From Trichuris trichiura (taxonomy: Eukaryota; Nematoda; Enoplea; Trichinellida; Trichuridae), in the NCBI GenBank assembly GCA_037903355.1, contig JBAJFE010000038.1, positions 372,001-436,000 on the forward strand: DNA of 64,000 bases, given 5' to 3'. Below the pieces are notes generated by a model. The model did not search any database. It worked only from the letters and a program-made list of their open reading frames with translations, and was not told where the DNA came from. Made by a program: the position numbers and the translations under genes. Positions 35,825 through 47,171 of the stretch are shown here, one piece after another; position 1 is the stretch's first letter; every line of letters starts with the position of its first letter.

Positions 35825-38800
35825 CCAAACCCTGTAGGAACAAACGATTTGAACATGAAAACCTATGGTCCCGTACCAAAAAGTTAGATATTCAAAGTTT
35901 TAATTATTGTTAAAGACCCTGATCCTTCTGGTAACGTTATCACTGAAAATGTGAAAGTGATCAAAAACGTTTCTGGACTTACGAAAAACGTGCAGTGAAA
36001 AGCACAGCTTGTACAGGTCTGAATAGTTGCTTTCTTCAAACTGTTCCCTCAATCGCTTTGACAAATGCTGTTCAGCTTGAAGTTGTGCTGCTGCTTTGCC
36101 GCCTGTTCTGCTACTCACTTTCACTTGATTGGTTGGCTGCCCAGCAAACATCATTTGGAAACTGATGTATTAGAGTCATGTGTCTGTTTGACATTTTTTA
36201 TTCCGCCCAGTGGACCCAAGATAGGAAATATTGTCCATATTAAGAGGAAAACTATATTTTCATTCCGTACTGCAACAACCTTCAAGGAATTTACGTGGGC
36301 AAATAACAGTCTATGAAACTGCTAAGTATTGCAGGCCTACTTATTAGCGGTATGCTGAAGTGAACTTGCCGTAAACTATCCTTAAGCATCTACGGTTAAA
36401 ACAATTAGTTGCTTAAGTAAACGCACATCGACTGTGCCAACTTTTCAACAAGTACAATAAAAGTACTTCCTGAAGGACGCATTTCATCCTTAGCTAGCTT
36501 TAAGATTGCCAGGAATAGATAGAGAGTGATGCAACTAACCGTAGATACCCACAAGCACTTGACCCAACTGCAGTCGTGGGGAAAGTAATCAACGCGTCCA
36601 CTGAGCAAACTGCACGTTGTTCTGGGGTATCGAAATGATATATTCCATGTTACGGAATGGACTTTTGTCTAAGAAAAATAAAAGCAATATTACGCCAATA
36701 TATCTACTGTAATTCCAGTGGCAATCGAATAAAAACAAAATGGGTAGTAAGCACCTCTTTCTTAAAGAAAGCAAACCGGGTTGCAAAATTTCTGGTCGAT
36801 AAAATTCCAACCTGGTTAGTAGATTCTTTGCTTACGAAAAAGTACAAAACCAAGGCGATATTAAGAACCAGTATCACTGTATTTGGGATATGTAGAAATG
36901 AAATTTTTTGAAGGACCACTACTTTGTTACACTATGCTCACTTTTCAAAAAATAAACATGAGACGACAGTCGTTAAAGTTATGCACCTGCGTTGGTTCGG
37001 CGGCGTTCGACATAGTGATGCGCTCTGTATGTACTATAGAATTCCCGTATCATCGGAGATACGTTCCAGGGAATACTGCGGATAATAGCGAACGCTTATG
37101 AGCGCGTACATGATGTTACTTTAATAAGAATACATACTATATTCGTGCAAAATCAAATCAGTCTTTTTGACATTAACGTTATCCATCGAACTGGGATGAC
37201 TCAAAAGTGTAGGTCACCAAGCCTCCGTTCTTCTTGTTTAGCAGCCATTAAACAGCTACTCATCTAGTGTGCCTGGTTAGGGGACCAGTGCTCCTCATGG
37301 GAACCAGGCAGCAAATGCAGACATCGAGCTAGGAGCCGGATCCACAGGTTCGCACAGCATCTCAAGTTGGGCAGTTGTTCCTTGCCTCGTAAGCTCCAGG
37401 GGATCAGTCCAGAGGCAGTCATTGGAGCACTACCGCACAACTTTTATAGAATGGGACCCATAGTACTGCAGCTATCTGCTGTATGTTGGTGCGCAGCAGC
37501 AGCTCTGTGAATCGTTTTTGAAAGAACATATTTCGCCAGCACCATGTAATTTTCTAGCAATAAGGAATCCCAAATGCTAGCAGTTTCGCTTGTCTGAACA
37601 AAAAAGGTAGGCAGTGTGATAAAGCAGGTGTAAAGACCCATTATACGTCCAATAATATTATTTGTAATGACTAGTTCGATTCACGCAAGCAGAAATGCCG
37701 GGAACGGGTTTAGTTCTTACGCAAGCTGCAAACTGCGACTTCGTCAATATTAAATTGCGTGGTTTATGGAGAGAAAATCACAGATAACTGAACCCGTGGA
37801 CAAGAGGATCAGGCTGTATGCATACGTATTCCAGGTCACAGTTGCCGAGCAGTCAAGGGAAGAAATTATTCACCATTCCTCAACGTCGGAGTTTGTATCC
37901 CAACCCAACAGGGTACGCGATGTGCCAGGCGGTGGAATAACTCGGTGGCATTATTCTGGTTCTTGACCGGTCGTTCGTCGGTCCAACATGTGTGGAATGA
38001 AGCCAAAAAAATTATTATTAATATGCATATCAGTGCATGCATATAAACATTCACGTACGTCTTTGTTCTGGCCATTTTGATGATGAAACTCCCCAACTTC
38101 AGACTGTTTAGAGATTTGTTTTTCATTGATTGCAAATTTACTACACAAAATCGATTGGTTACCGGAACAGTCTAAAAATGGAAAAGAGAAAGCAGATTTG
38201 CAATATGCTAGCTAACATGCTTACAAAACATATTCCTTTTATGTCGTTACCACTGACCTTCCGGTAAATATTTGTTATCCAAACAGGGAACAACGGTGAG
38301 TTATGAAGCCGGGTATGAGGATCTGACGACTCGCTCATGAAGGTCGAGATTAGATCTGAATGCTCCGGATGCTATATCCTTTCAGGCATAACGGCTTTTA
38401 CCATAATAGAACTTGGCACCATGGAAAGTTGCCAGCTCGTTACAAAGAGTTATTACGTGATCAAAGCGAATGAAAATAAGAATATTTTATTTAAATGCGT
38501 TTAACTCTTATTGTTGTAACGCCTTGCAGATGACAGGTTATCCAATGAGGCAGCAGTAATTTACAGCTTAGGGGTTCACGAGTTTCATTTTACCTGTAGG
38601 AAAGTGGCATTTAAGCAAATGAGCCATCGCCAGATTGTTCTGAACTAAAAAGTACGCAAAGGTCCCCGCTATGTATTGGGACATGATAAAATAAGCTGAT
38701 ACTAGGCTTTGCAGATGAACTGATGACACGCCTTGTAAAGCAGAATAATTTTACCAAATTTAGCGTTTGCTAAATCAGCAGCCACCAGCATTAAACTAAT

Positions 38801-39369
38801 CACTAATATGCTTCCGTTTGACTAGTTTTTAGAAATGTCTAGCAGAAACAAATCCTGTTGGCACCAGTTGCATACTAAGCTGGTTTTAACTAGATTTCCG
38901 CTGTGCCGTGCATCGCTCTATTATTCGTTAATGGCGAATTCTGAAGCGTGCATCTGACGAAAGTACCAGTGATATAATAGATCGTAAAAGAAAAAAGTTC
39001 AAACACGTTTCAAGCTCGGTTATTTTAATCTGCTAGCTACACATGCAGTTGATAACGTTTTCTTAACGCCTGATAACCGTACGATCGACGGTGCAAACTT
39101 TTGTCTCATAGAATGTGAAAAGCTACACTGACCTTATTCATTTGCTACTTTCACAGAGGTTGATCGTGACAACTTTGAGCTTGTAAAGCATTATACTCAG
39201 TATAACGTTCAGTTATTGCAGACCTTTTTCTCGATTAGTTTTGAAGCATGTTACCGGCTCATTGCTCGCAGCACATATTAGGCATGGTAAAAAGCTTTTT
39301 CCCTTCTTCAAGGAGCTCAGATACTTATAAAACTAAATTACGAGAACATTGTTTATCCAATATGGTTCC

Positions 39370-40310
39370 TACTGCGCTCAATAATATCATGCCAATGTTC
39401 TGGCAGAGAATGTTTACATCGCGGTAGAAGAACCAGGTCTCTAATGCAATGAAGAGAGCAGCGCAATTATTCTTTCTTCATATTCATAGAAGTACAGGCC
39501 TGATAGACCTTACTGCATGGGCCAGAAAAAGTGGAAATTCGATGGGGCAAGGTCTGATGAGTACGCAGCACGAGACAACTCTTTCCAGCCTAGCTGATGG
39601 ACAATACTTTTGCCGCTGACGTAACATCAGGTCGCATCACAATCATGCAACAGGAGGATATTACGCTAGTTACAGCAACATTTCTGTCGCTTTTCTCGCA
39701 AGACTCATAGGGCGATCAGCAGACGTCAGCAAGACTGTCCAGCCTGGTTACAGCAGTTCACGATATAGCACACCACCGTGGTCCCAGCATACGTAGACCA
39801 ATACCTTTTCCCCATGAATATTGACCTTTGGCCTCTTTACTTGGCTCATCTCAGTGTTTTTTCTTTCAGAGTTGTCCCACAGGTGCCATTTTCCATCATT
39901 CTTAATGATTCGTCGAAGAAGACTTTTCTTCCTTACGATTTTTTAGCAATTCTTTGCACGTATTGGGGCAGTTCGTTTTGGCTAATTCCAATAATGAATG
40001 TGGCAGCCGCTTGCTACGCTTCTGCATCCTTTCCATTCCAAGGAGGCGCGGAACAACCATGGTAAGATGCACGCCAGTACCATCACGAGTTATTGCGCCT
40101 CCATGGCTGAGTTATTGTTCAGCAGGGAATGCAAATCTTCATGCTCAATCCTCGAATATGGCACCCTGACCTCTGTCCGTCACTTAAGTCAGAGTTCCCC
40201 CCTGGAAGCGCCTATGCCACTACCGACATGTGCCTGCCGACGCAGTCCCATGAACATAAGTATCATGGAAAATTCGCTTCGCTTCCGATACAGTCTTTTC
40301 TCGTTTAAAA
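39370..40310 (-). pseudogene. Mariner-type transposase relic
   Basis: Read leftward through several stops and frameshifts: SDLSDGQRSGC (HTH region, cf. DLSD-PRSGRP), KRSKRLPHSLLELAKTN and CKELLKNRKEEK (linker), NDGKWHLWDN (first catalytic Asp region, normally GDEKW), KPK-like PKVNIHGEKVLVYVCWD and GGVLYRELL, HQLGWKELSRAAYSSDLAPS, then NFHFFWPMQ. The last motif is the mariner YSPDLAPSDYHLF, in which the third catalytic Asp has become Asn. The element is dead and its terminal repeats were not identified. Frames on the plus strand here are shadows. Confidence 0.8.
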
Positions 40311-41591
40311 AGAAAAAATAGTGCATCGAAAATGTTCTTTCCATGGGGCCCACGACAAAGGCCCATTGAAATAGCGGCTGGGTGAGCGAAACAAGCTAAA
40401 GTTTAATTACGGGAACGAAGCAGATGTTCGTCTTAGTTAGGCCTAAATGAAAAAGACTATCAAGCTTGCGCAGCCATAAAGAGTTTTGAAGTACATACAA
40501 GCATAGCGGCGAAAAATTTTTTCACACCTAACATATTAATGTTTGATGATGAGAACTTAACTTCGAGTTGTAGTTAGTCTTATAACAGAGCTTATCATCC
40601 ACACATCACAACGCAAGAAGTTTCTTCTGTCAGCAGCGAGTGTAATTTTTTTTGAAAACAAAGCTCGCCGTGGTTTTCGATTACACCCTTCAATGACGTA
40701 TAAACAAATCATGTTTTAGTAAACGCGAATGGATGCAATGTCAGCCATAGTTTGGAAGAGTGTCAACGGCCATGTTTGCTTTTAGTCGAGCATTAAGATG
40801 CATAACGACCTATTCGACTAGTTCAACCGTTATTTCGGTGCAGAACAACGTCGAGGTTCTGACGTAACGCAATAAGAGTTCCTTAAGTTCCATTACGATG
40901 AACAAATACCGTTGGTGCCGAAGCAGTTCGTAATGCTTACACGATGCAGTTGCCACACGTCCAAACTGTCATGTCACGTATAATCAGCTGTGAATACAAC
41001 TGCCAATGAAGAAGCTTGCCTTTGCTGTCGTTTAGTATTGTGATTAATGCATAAAACTTAAGACAGTTTCTACAAATATTTTTCAAAAAATTTACTCAGT
41101 CTTTAAAGCTGAACAGCAGGTATTTTCTAAAGGTTTAAGGAAACACTTTTGCTCCTTTGACTACTTCGAACCATTGCAAAATTATTCAGCTGTTGTTGAT
41201 TTCTTGTATTGCAGAAAGCGGAAACTATTATTTCCATCTCCTCCTTCTCCGTTCCGTAGTAAATAAAAGTGGTTAAAAATTTAAAAGTCGTAAGGATTGT
41301 TAACTTTCCGAAACCGAATGTCAGTAAACCATTTCATCGCTGTAACTAGCCTGTCATATGGTGTGGTGTGCCCAAGCTGAATAAAACGATCTCCTTGAAT
41401 GGTTTTGTCTTACAATAGCAGAAAAAGGAGAACAGTACCAGTCTTCATTTGTGACGCCGCGTTTGCAATGTCAGAATATTGGAAATTGCATTGCACATGT
41501 TTATCCGCCAATAAATTACGTCAGCAGATAAATTTGTTCATCAGGCAAGAGTGCGATTTATACAAGCAAGAGATACAAAATCTATGGAATC
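40311..41591. other. No gene recognised
   Basis: No open frame with family resemblance and no clear repeat on either strand. The stretch ends in the upstream region of the candidate secreted protein. Confidence 0.35.
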
Positions 41592-44500
41592 ATGAAGATT
41601 TTAACTTTGCTAGTCTGTGCCATCCTGGTCGTTGCCCAGAAACCCCGAAAGAAAATGTCTGCTCTGGACTTTGATGTAAGTAATGCTTTAACAGACAACG
41701 GCGCAGATAATGTCAACTGCTGATGGGAACATGCAGATTAGAATTTAAATGTTTATTGAATTTCCAGTCAACCATCACTGATTATAGCAGGATAAGATAT
41801 TTGTTGCTCACACGTTTTGGCACTTGTGCACTCAAGTATAAGTTAACGCCATGATGATTGCCCTAGAGATGAAATATTCCTACTTCCTATTGCAGCTCTG
41901 AAGCTACTTTTGTGCAGACAACAACTTGCGCAACTGCAGATGTGGAAGTTCTGAACGGCGTCACATATTAATCACTTCATTCCCTTTTAAAACACTTTTA
42001 CCCTTTTACAGACACTCTTTATTCAGCGGAAAACTCCAGGTTGTTAGATCGCACTTAACCTGTCTTTGGCATATGTAAATAAGGCGGATAGTAGATTTTT
42101 GCTGTTAGGCCTTCTGAGGGAATCCATATCAAGGGGGAAGGCAGCAGGAAAATGGCTGGAAAAATCGATACTGTATGACCTCTCATATGATTCTTTCCGC
42201 CAGGGCTGCTCATTTTGTCATTTTTTTCTTCATCCTGATTGATCGAGTTCTTAAACCTTCCTCGGCTTTTGGACACCAAGGCCACAGCGCGCACCGACCT
42301 TCGAGAATCAGCGCTATGCTCGCAATTAGTTCGGAATTTAAAAAATGAAAATACTCTATTGTTCGCTGGTATATTTAAAGAGCGAAGTTTTCGCTTATAG
42401 TGCTGTCAGAGAAATTGTGTTAAATGCATGAAACGTTTTGTCAATTTTGTCTAGTTAAAACGCTTAGTTTTCTTTTTTTCTTTTTTTTCTCTTGTAACGG
42501 GCGTTCAGAAATTTTGTTCTTACCTTTTTTTCTTTTAGCTGGATGATTTCTGCCCGTTTTGTAGTAACGTTTAGTTTGTAAACGTATTTACGAAGCTTTC
42601 GGGTCTCGCGGGGGCCCATCATCAGTGCACCTTGTGCTGCCCGTCGAGTCGGTCTTTATTAACATAAAGCTGCTCCATTTGGCCGACCTTGGCGGAGACC
42701 GCAGCCGTCAGGTCTATCTTGACCCGTCAGGCTTTGGTCCCACCTAAACAGACAGACTTCTCAGCGAGCACCCAACCGACCTTCCACTAGTTAGTTAAAG
42801 CACTAGTTAAACTGTAGTATGATTGTTTATTCAATTTCCTTGTTTTTAACAATTCTCTGCCAACGTTCAGGCAGCGTATGAACACCTTCATATTAGAACC
42901 TCGCGGGCTTTAATTCAAAAAAGCGAGCCTTTCATTCCTGTAACAGCGTCATTTCCTTGAGCTGCCTTTCAGACAGGTCAACCTGTGTTCATCAGAGCAA
43001 GTGGTAATCTGAAGGTGCAGTGTTCGATGAGTACGCTGGGAGAATAGTCTTGAAAACGTGACGTCTTGGTGCGGGACTATAAGTTTTCACAACGAAGTGC
43101 CTTTTTTAAGTGTCCCGTTATATGTAAAAATAAGTTTAATCTCCAGAGCTTTCAGGTCAGTCGTGACCCATCCTCAGCGGTTATAAGTTGAATCTTTCAA
43201 CTTTCAACTTATAACCGCTGAAGACAGGTCACGACTGACCCGAAAGCTCCGGAGATTAAAGTTTTTTTTACATATAACGGGGCACTTATTCCGTAAAAAA
43301 GGCACTTCAAAAAAACGGGCAGTTGAAAAGTCCGTGCAATTTGATATTGCCTAAATGGAAGGAAGATGAAGCTAATTTCTTTCAGTTACTTCGCGTTCTG
43401 GATGACGCTGACGTAAAATGGATCGAAAGCTGTCCTAACTGCACCATGCAGTATTTCGGATATTTATTCACTCATGATTTCAGTAGTGCATACACTCTTT
43501 TGATCCCATTATGCCTCTGTGTCAAGGAAAAATGTCAAAGAAAAAAAGTAAGTATTTAAAGATGTTTCAATTGTTAAGCTCTGATTGAAGACATTCGGGA
43601 TTGCATAAATTTATTGCGCTATCGATCATTAAATAAGGAATTCCACGCATTACCGAACATGGGTGGTGCGATAAAAAATTAAGGTACTGGTTTGTGCGTG
43701 TGTGTGTGTGTGTGTGCGCGCGCGCGAGCTCCTGTAAACTCTAGTTTCAAGCCTTTGGTTTAGCGAATAATCAAGGCATTTAGAAAGGGAAGAGTTTAGC
43801 TTTCTTCTTTTTCCATTGTGAAAACAATTTGATTTGAGTGGATACTGTTAAGAAAGTGTAGGAATTGTTCTTTTTTTCCATTTTTTATAATTACGATGTC
43901 ATCTACATACCTTTCGAAAAGGCGTGGAGCAGTTTGTCTGTCTACCGTTTCAAACATTTGTCTTTCAAAACTTTCCATGAAGGTTTCTGCTAAGACAGGA
44001 GATAATGGGCTGCCCGTAGGGACTCCACTGGACTGCTTGTAGAACTTGTTATCAAAAAGAAAATAATTATCTTCTTGCATGCAGAAAGAAACTGGCTTGA
44101 TAATATGCAATGGATTTAATTTTGTTAAAGTAAGTATTTAAAGATGAGTGAATAAGATTACAAACTCTTTACATTGGTGTACATTCCAGAAACAAATGTA
44201 GTGCAAGTCCTTTTATCGTTGCTCAAAAAGAGATAGCATGATTCCTTTAGCGCATTGCTTGAAAACTACTTTCTTCTCAGAGAAGAGAAAAACTGAATAT
44301 AATAAGCTAATGTAAAAGCGCGTTTTTGGTTACAGGAATGATCAGGACCATCAGTATATCTACACAATGCTACGACAAGTACTGTTATAAACAAGAAGTA
44401 TTATATTGAGATAGAACCAGTGTGTTGGTTCCACGTGGAGTATAAACAAATAGCAGGCCAGAGGAAAAACTAGCACGACTCTGATCTTTTAATGTTGCTG

Positions 44501-44934
44501 TCCTCAGGGCATTCAACGAGAGCTTCATAACTTAAAATTACCGTGGGCAATAAGTTCCGTCCATGAAAACACGACAGGAGCAAACTGCAAGACAAACTCT
44601 GCTCAGCAGTTAGCGTTCTTAAATGCACTTCTTGTAGCAAGTTTTTAAAACAGTTTTCCCTCTTGAAGTGCTTGTGTTCCTTCTGAACCACCAAGTAAAA
44701 CTTCGCTCATGAAAGGTCCGGAATTCAATAAGACGACCGAAAGAGTTAATAATATTTTGTAGCATTTAAGGTAGATTATTCTTCTAGAAATAAACGTGCA
44801 CTTTTTCAAATTATTTACTTTAGAAAGGAAAAGACATCAACGAAACAGTTGAACTTGGCAAGCACGGCAAACACCGAACTGGAAAGTTTGAAAAAAAAAT
44901 TCATGAACGCGGCTGCAACAATCTTCTATTCTAA
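41592..44934 (+). CDS. Candidate small secreted protein, three exons, unknown family
   Basis: Exons 41592-41675, 43386-43547 and 44824-44934 each have consensus ends (GAT|GTAAGT; TTTCTTTCAG; AAA|GTAAGT; TTTACTTTAG) and join in phase 0, giving about 118 residues. Exon 1 encodes a textbook signal peptide (MKILTLLVCAILVVAQ). Exon 2 has four cysteines (ESCPNC, CLCVKEKC) and exon 3 a basic tail with one cysteine (LGKHGKHRTGKFEKKIHERG). I recognise no family. Intron 1 contains hammerhead-like motifs and a fold-back; intron 2 contains a PLE reverse-transcriptase fragment inserted just after the splice donor. The weakest part is exon 2, which could be chance. Confidence 0.45.
42591..42630 (-). ncRNA. 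Hammerhead-like ribozyme motif (copy F)
   Basis: The minus strand reads CACTGATGA, T, GGG-loop-CCC, GAAAGCTTCG. CTGATGA and GAAA are both intact. Stem II is shorter than in copy B, with a GC-rich loop. It lies in intron 1 of the candidate secreted-protein gene, on its antisense strand. Confidence 0.5.
43098..43308. repeat. Long fold-back repeat carrying two divergent hammerhead-like motifs
   Basis: Left arm: GAAGTGCCTTTTTTAAG, GTGTCCCGTTATATGTAAAA, TTTAATCTCCAGAGCTTTC and onward to GGTTATAAGTTGAA. Right arm is its inverted copy from TTCAACTTATAACCGCTG to CATATAACGGGGCAC and AAAAAAGGCACTTC. The minus-strand motif at 43141-43182 has CTGAGGA and GAAAGCTC; the plus-strand motif at 43215-43254 is better preserved. 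Confidence 0.85.
43215..43254 (+). ncRNA. Hammerhead-like ribozyme motif (copy H)
   Basis: The sequence reads CCGCTGAAGA, C, AGGTC-ACGACT-GACCC, then GAAAGCTCCGG. One A-C mismatch lies at the base of stem II. The flanking arm TTCAACTTATAA immediately upstream could extend stem I through the fold-back partner. Confidence 0.5.
43567..44127 (-). mobile_element. Penelope-like element fragment, reverse-transcriptase domain
   Basis: Minus-strand frame 44110-43796 encodes NKFYKQSSGVPTGSPLSPVL followed by AETFMESFE, the RT palm motif B region, and FERYVDDIVII, the catalytic YVDD. SNQIVFTMEKEES follows, and after a stop LPFLNALIIR continues the PLE RT pattern. The fragment is truncated on both sides and has no endonuclease. 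The 20 bases AAAGTAAGTATTTAAAGATG stand on both sides (43547-43566 and 44127-44146), a plausible target-site duplication. A (CA)n run lies within it. Confidence 0.85.
43695..43728. repeat. (GT)n/(GC)n microsatellite
   Basis: About ten GT units are followed by about six GC/CG units. It lies within the PLE fragment, downstream of its RT coding part. Confidence 0.95.
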
Positions 44935-46205
44935 AATCAGAATCTGCGAAAGTTGCAAGCTTCATTTAGCGAAGTACAATAAAGTATTTTCTCTTCAGCC
45001 GCTGCTTTGCTCTCCCGTGTTCCAATATCAATGAATATACAACGTCAGTTGGGCCGTAGTAATGAGAGAGCTATTGTGCTTTCCATTGCTTTATGCGTAT
45101 AACCCAATAAGGAGAATGCTTAACAAGTGTGATCACTCACCAGCTCAGACAATTCCATCTTCTCATTTATCTTAATAAGTAGAATTTAGTAACGGCTGCG
45201 TAAATTTTCATGACAGATTTTATGTTTACTGCAGCAATCTGTTTCTAGCCAATTTCTATCCAGTTTCTAAAATTGTTTATTCCAGTAGTTTCAGGTTAAC
45301 TCTTGACTTATCGTCAGCGGTAAAGAATTAGCAAAAAGTGCCTTAAACATGAAATCTACCTATCATTTATTAAAAATGAAGTCGTCCAATATTTGTGTTG
45401 TGAAGTGAAAGCTCCCAAACGCTGTATTTTCTCTAACAATTTGCTCATCCATTCGTTGGTAGGCCACTTTGAAGTTTACTTACAGATACATCAAACAGGC
45501 CAAACCCGTGAATCAGAAGATCAACTATCTAAGAGAAATCACCTATTTTTATGTTGTAGAATCCTTTATTTTATTTTACCGAAGACGCCCGTTCACGCGT
45601 TTAGTTTTCAATAACCGGAGCTTTCGAGTTTACATCGTCACCCGTTGACGGTTCCGTGAAGAAGAATTATGTATTCAAAGAAATCATGTAAGATTTTGCT
45701 GCCAAAATAGGCATAGGTGTTTTAAATTGACGTGTTCTGCCCATCAATTTAAAACCATTTATAGCAAAGCGGACCAAAGTGTACCTGACAATTTTATTTT
45801 CGGCGTGGTACAGTAGGCAGTTCTGTTTCTAGCAGTGGGTTATTTTTGACCAGTAAGTCTATCCTAATCTAATTGATTTTCTGGTAATGAGTGCCATTAA
45901 GTATTGTACATTTATAGTTTAATGGGCATAGCTCAGGCTCTGTGCATTTGTATTGTGCGAAATGCAGTTTCCCATTGTCATCAGTTTTTCGTACAGCATC
46001 CTTCCGCCTGTTGAAAAGGCTTATGTACAGACGGAGGGATTTTTGCATGCGTAAATTTTTTCTGCAATGAACTAATGCATCCGTATTTGTCTTAAAAGTT
46101 TGTGACGTTTACAGGTACGGTTCCTTTCTTGTGGCGTGATTTCATCTGCAGCAGTTTTAGCTGCGTTGTTAATTCTCAGCCGACTTTCTTGACAACAATT
46201 CAAAG
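44935..46205. other. Intergenic with hammerhead-like and R2 repeats
   Basis: No gene is recognised. A hammerhead-like motif lies at 45283-45321 (minus: CTGACGA, then TAACCT and GAAACTACTGG). R2 repeat lies at 45405-45475, followed by the hairpin-family arm at 45478-45525. A strongly decayed hammerhead-like motif lies at 45615-45652 (minus: GAAAGCTCCGG preserved). Confidence 0.5.
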
Positions 46206-47171
46206 ATGAATAATAGTCATGATGAAGAAGAGGTGCATGCATCAGGAGAGCAGTCATCTGCGGAACATCCCTCCACGCCTGACGACGATTCTGCAAATGT
46301 TACTATTTGTCGAAGAGCTAGCCATCTTGACCTGAATCATTATAGGCTAGAAAAAATAGAAGGGCTAACCGACATGCCCAATCTGAAAGAGCTCTGTTTG
46401 CGTTGTAATTTAATTGGGAAAATCGAGAATTTAAATGACATCAGCTCAACCTTGGTTGAGCTAGATCTGTATGATAACCAAATAACAAAAATAGAAAATT
46501 TGGACCAGCTGACCTGCCTTGAGCAATTGGATTTGTCGTTCAATCGTATCGAAAAAATTGAAAATCTGGACTCGCTGACTGGACTAAAGCGTCTGTACCT
46601 GGTACACAACAGAATAGAAAAGATAGAAAATTTGGAGCTTCTGAAGCAGTTGACGTTGCTTGAGCTCGGCAATAACAGAATACGGAAGTTGGAAAACCTG
46701 GAAAGCTTGACAAAGTTAAAGGAGCTTTACGTAGGAGGGAACAAAATTGTATCGGTTGAAAACCTGGACAAGTTGACCGAATTACGGGTGCTAAGTTTGC
46801 AAGACAATCGAATTACTAAAATCGCCTCCCTGAATGCGTTGAAGAATTTAGAAGGATTGTATCTAAGTGGCAATGGCATAAAACTCATAGAAGGTTTGGA
46901 AAACAATTGCAAAATTCAAACCTTAGACTTAGCCAACAATAAGATACGAAGTTTGGTCGATCTTAGTTACATGGTTGATTTGGAAGAATTTTGGTTCAAC
47001 GACAATGAACTGGAAAATTTAGGCGATTTAAAGTGCCTGGCAAAATGTTCGCACTTGAAAACCGTTTATTTTGAACGGAATCCTATCAGCACCGGAGATC
47101 CGCTATATCGTCGGAAGGTAATGATGGAGTTGCCCCAATTGAAGCAAATCGACTCAACCTTGTGTCGCTAA
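46206..47171 (+). CDS. PPP1R7: SDS22, protein phosphatase 1 regulatory subunit 7, intronless
   Basis: A 321-residue protein made almost entirely of SDS22-type leucine-rich repeats of 21-22 residues: about eleven units from residue 37 (SHLDLNHYRLEKIEGL) to about 280, each following L-x-L-x-x-N-x-I-x-K-I-E-N-L. Repeat units such as LDLSFNRIEKIENLDSL and LYLVHNRIEKIENLELL are characteristic of SDS22. The end (ERNPISTGDPLYRRKVMMEL, then PQLKQIDSTLCR) is the conserved LRR cap. The acidic N-terminus (HDEEEVHASGEQ) also fits. SDS22 binds and holds metal-deficient PP1 catalytic subunit with inhibitor-3. Length is close to that of other orthologues. It has no introns. PNUTS, another PP1 subunit, begins 3.4 kb downstream on the same strand. 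Confidence 0.96.
   Translation: MNNSHDEEEVHASGEQSSAEHPSTPDDDSANVTICRRASHLDLNHYRLEKIEGLTDMPNLKELCLRCNLIGKIENLNDISSTLVELDLYDNQITKIENLDQLTCLEQLDLSFNRIEKIENLDSLTGLKRLYLVHNRIEKIENLELLKQLTLLELGNNRIRKLENLESLTKLKELYVGGNKIVSVENLDKLTELRVLSLQDNRITKIASLNALKNLEGLYLSGNGIKLIEGLENNCKIQTLDLANNKIRSLVDLSYMVDLEEFWFNDNELENLGDLKCLAKCSHLKTVYFERNPISTGDPLYRRKVMMELPQLKQIDSTLCR

Larger units (their letters stand above)
30032..39369. other. Gene-poor, repeat-rich stretch
   Basis: I find no gene with family resemblance in these 9.3 kb. The minus frame 31477-31160 (105 residues, SRSIILNHRFTTPLRGY..) has balanced composition and could be an unrecognised exon. Repeats listed separately lie at 32278-32363, 33928-33995, 35721-35824 and 35854-35900. 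The frames at 33828-34121 on both strands belong to repeat R2. Confidence 0.35.

Noticed and set aside
37260..37440. Locally GC-rich stretch resembling a structured RNA
   Set aside because: I could not fit a fold or a family, and no second copy is present.
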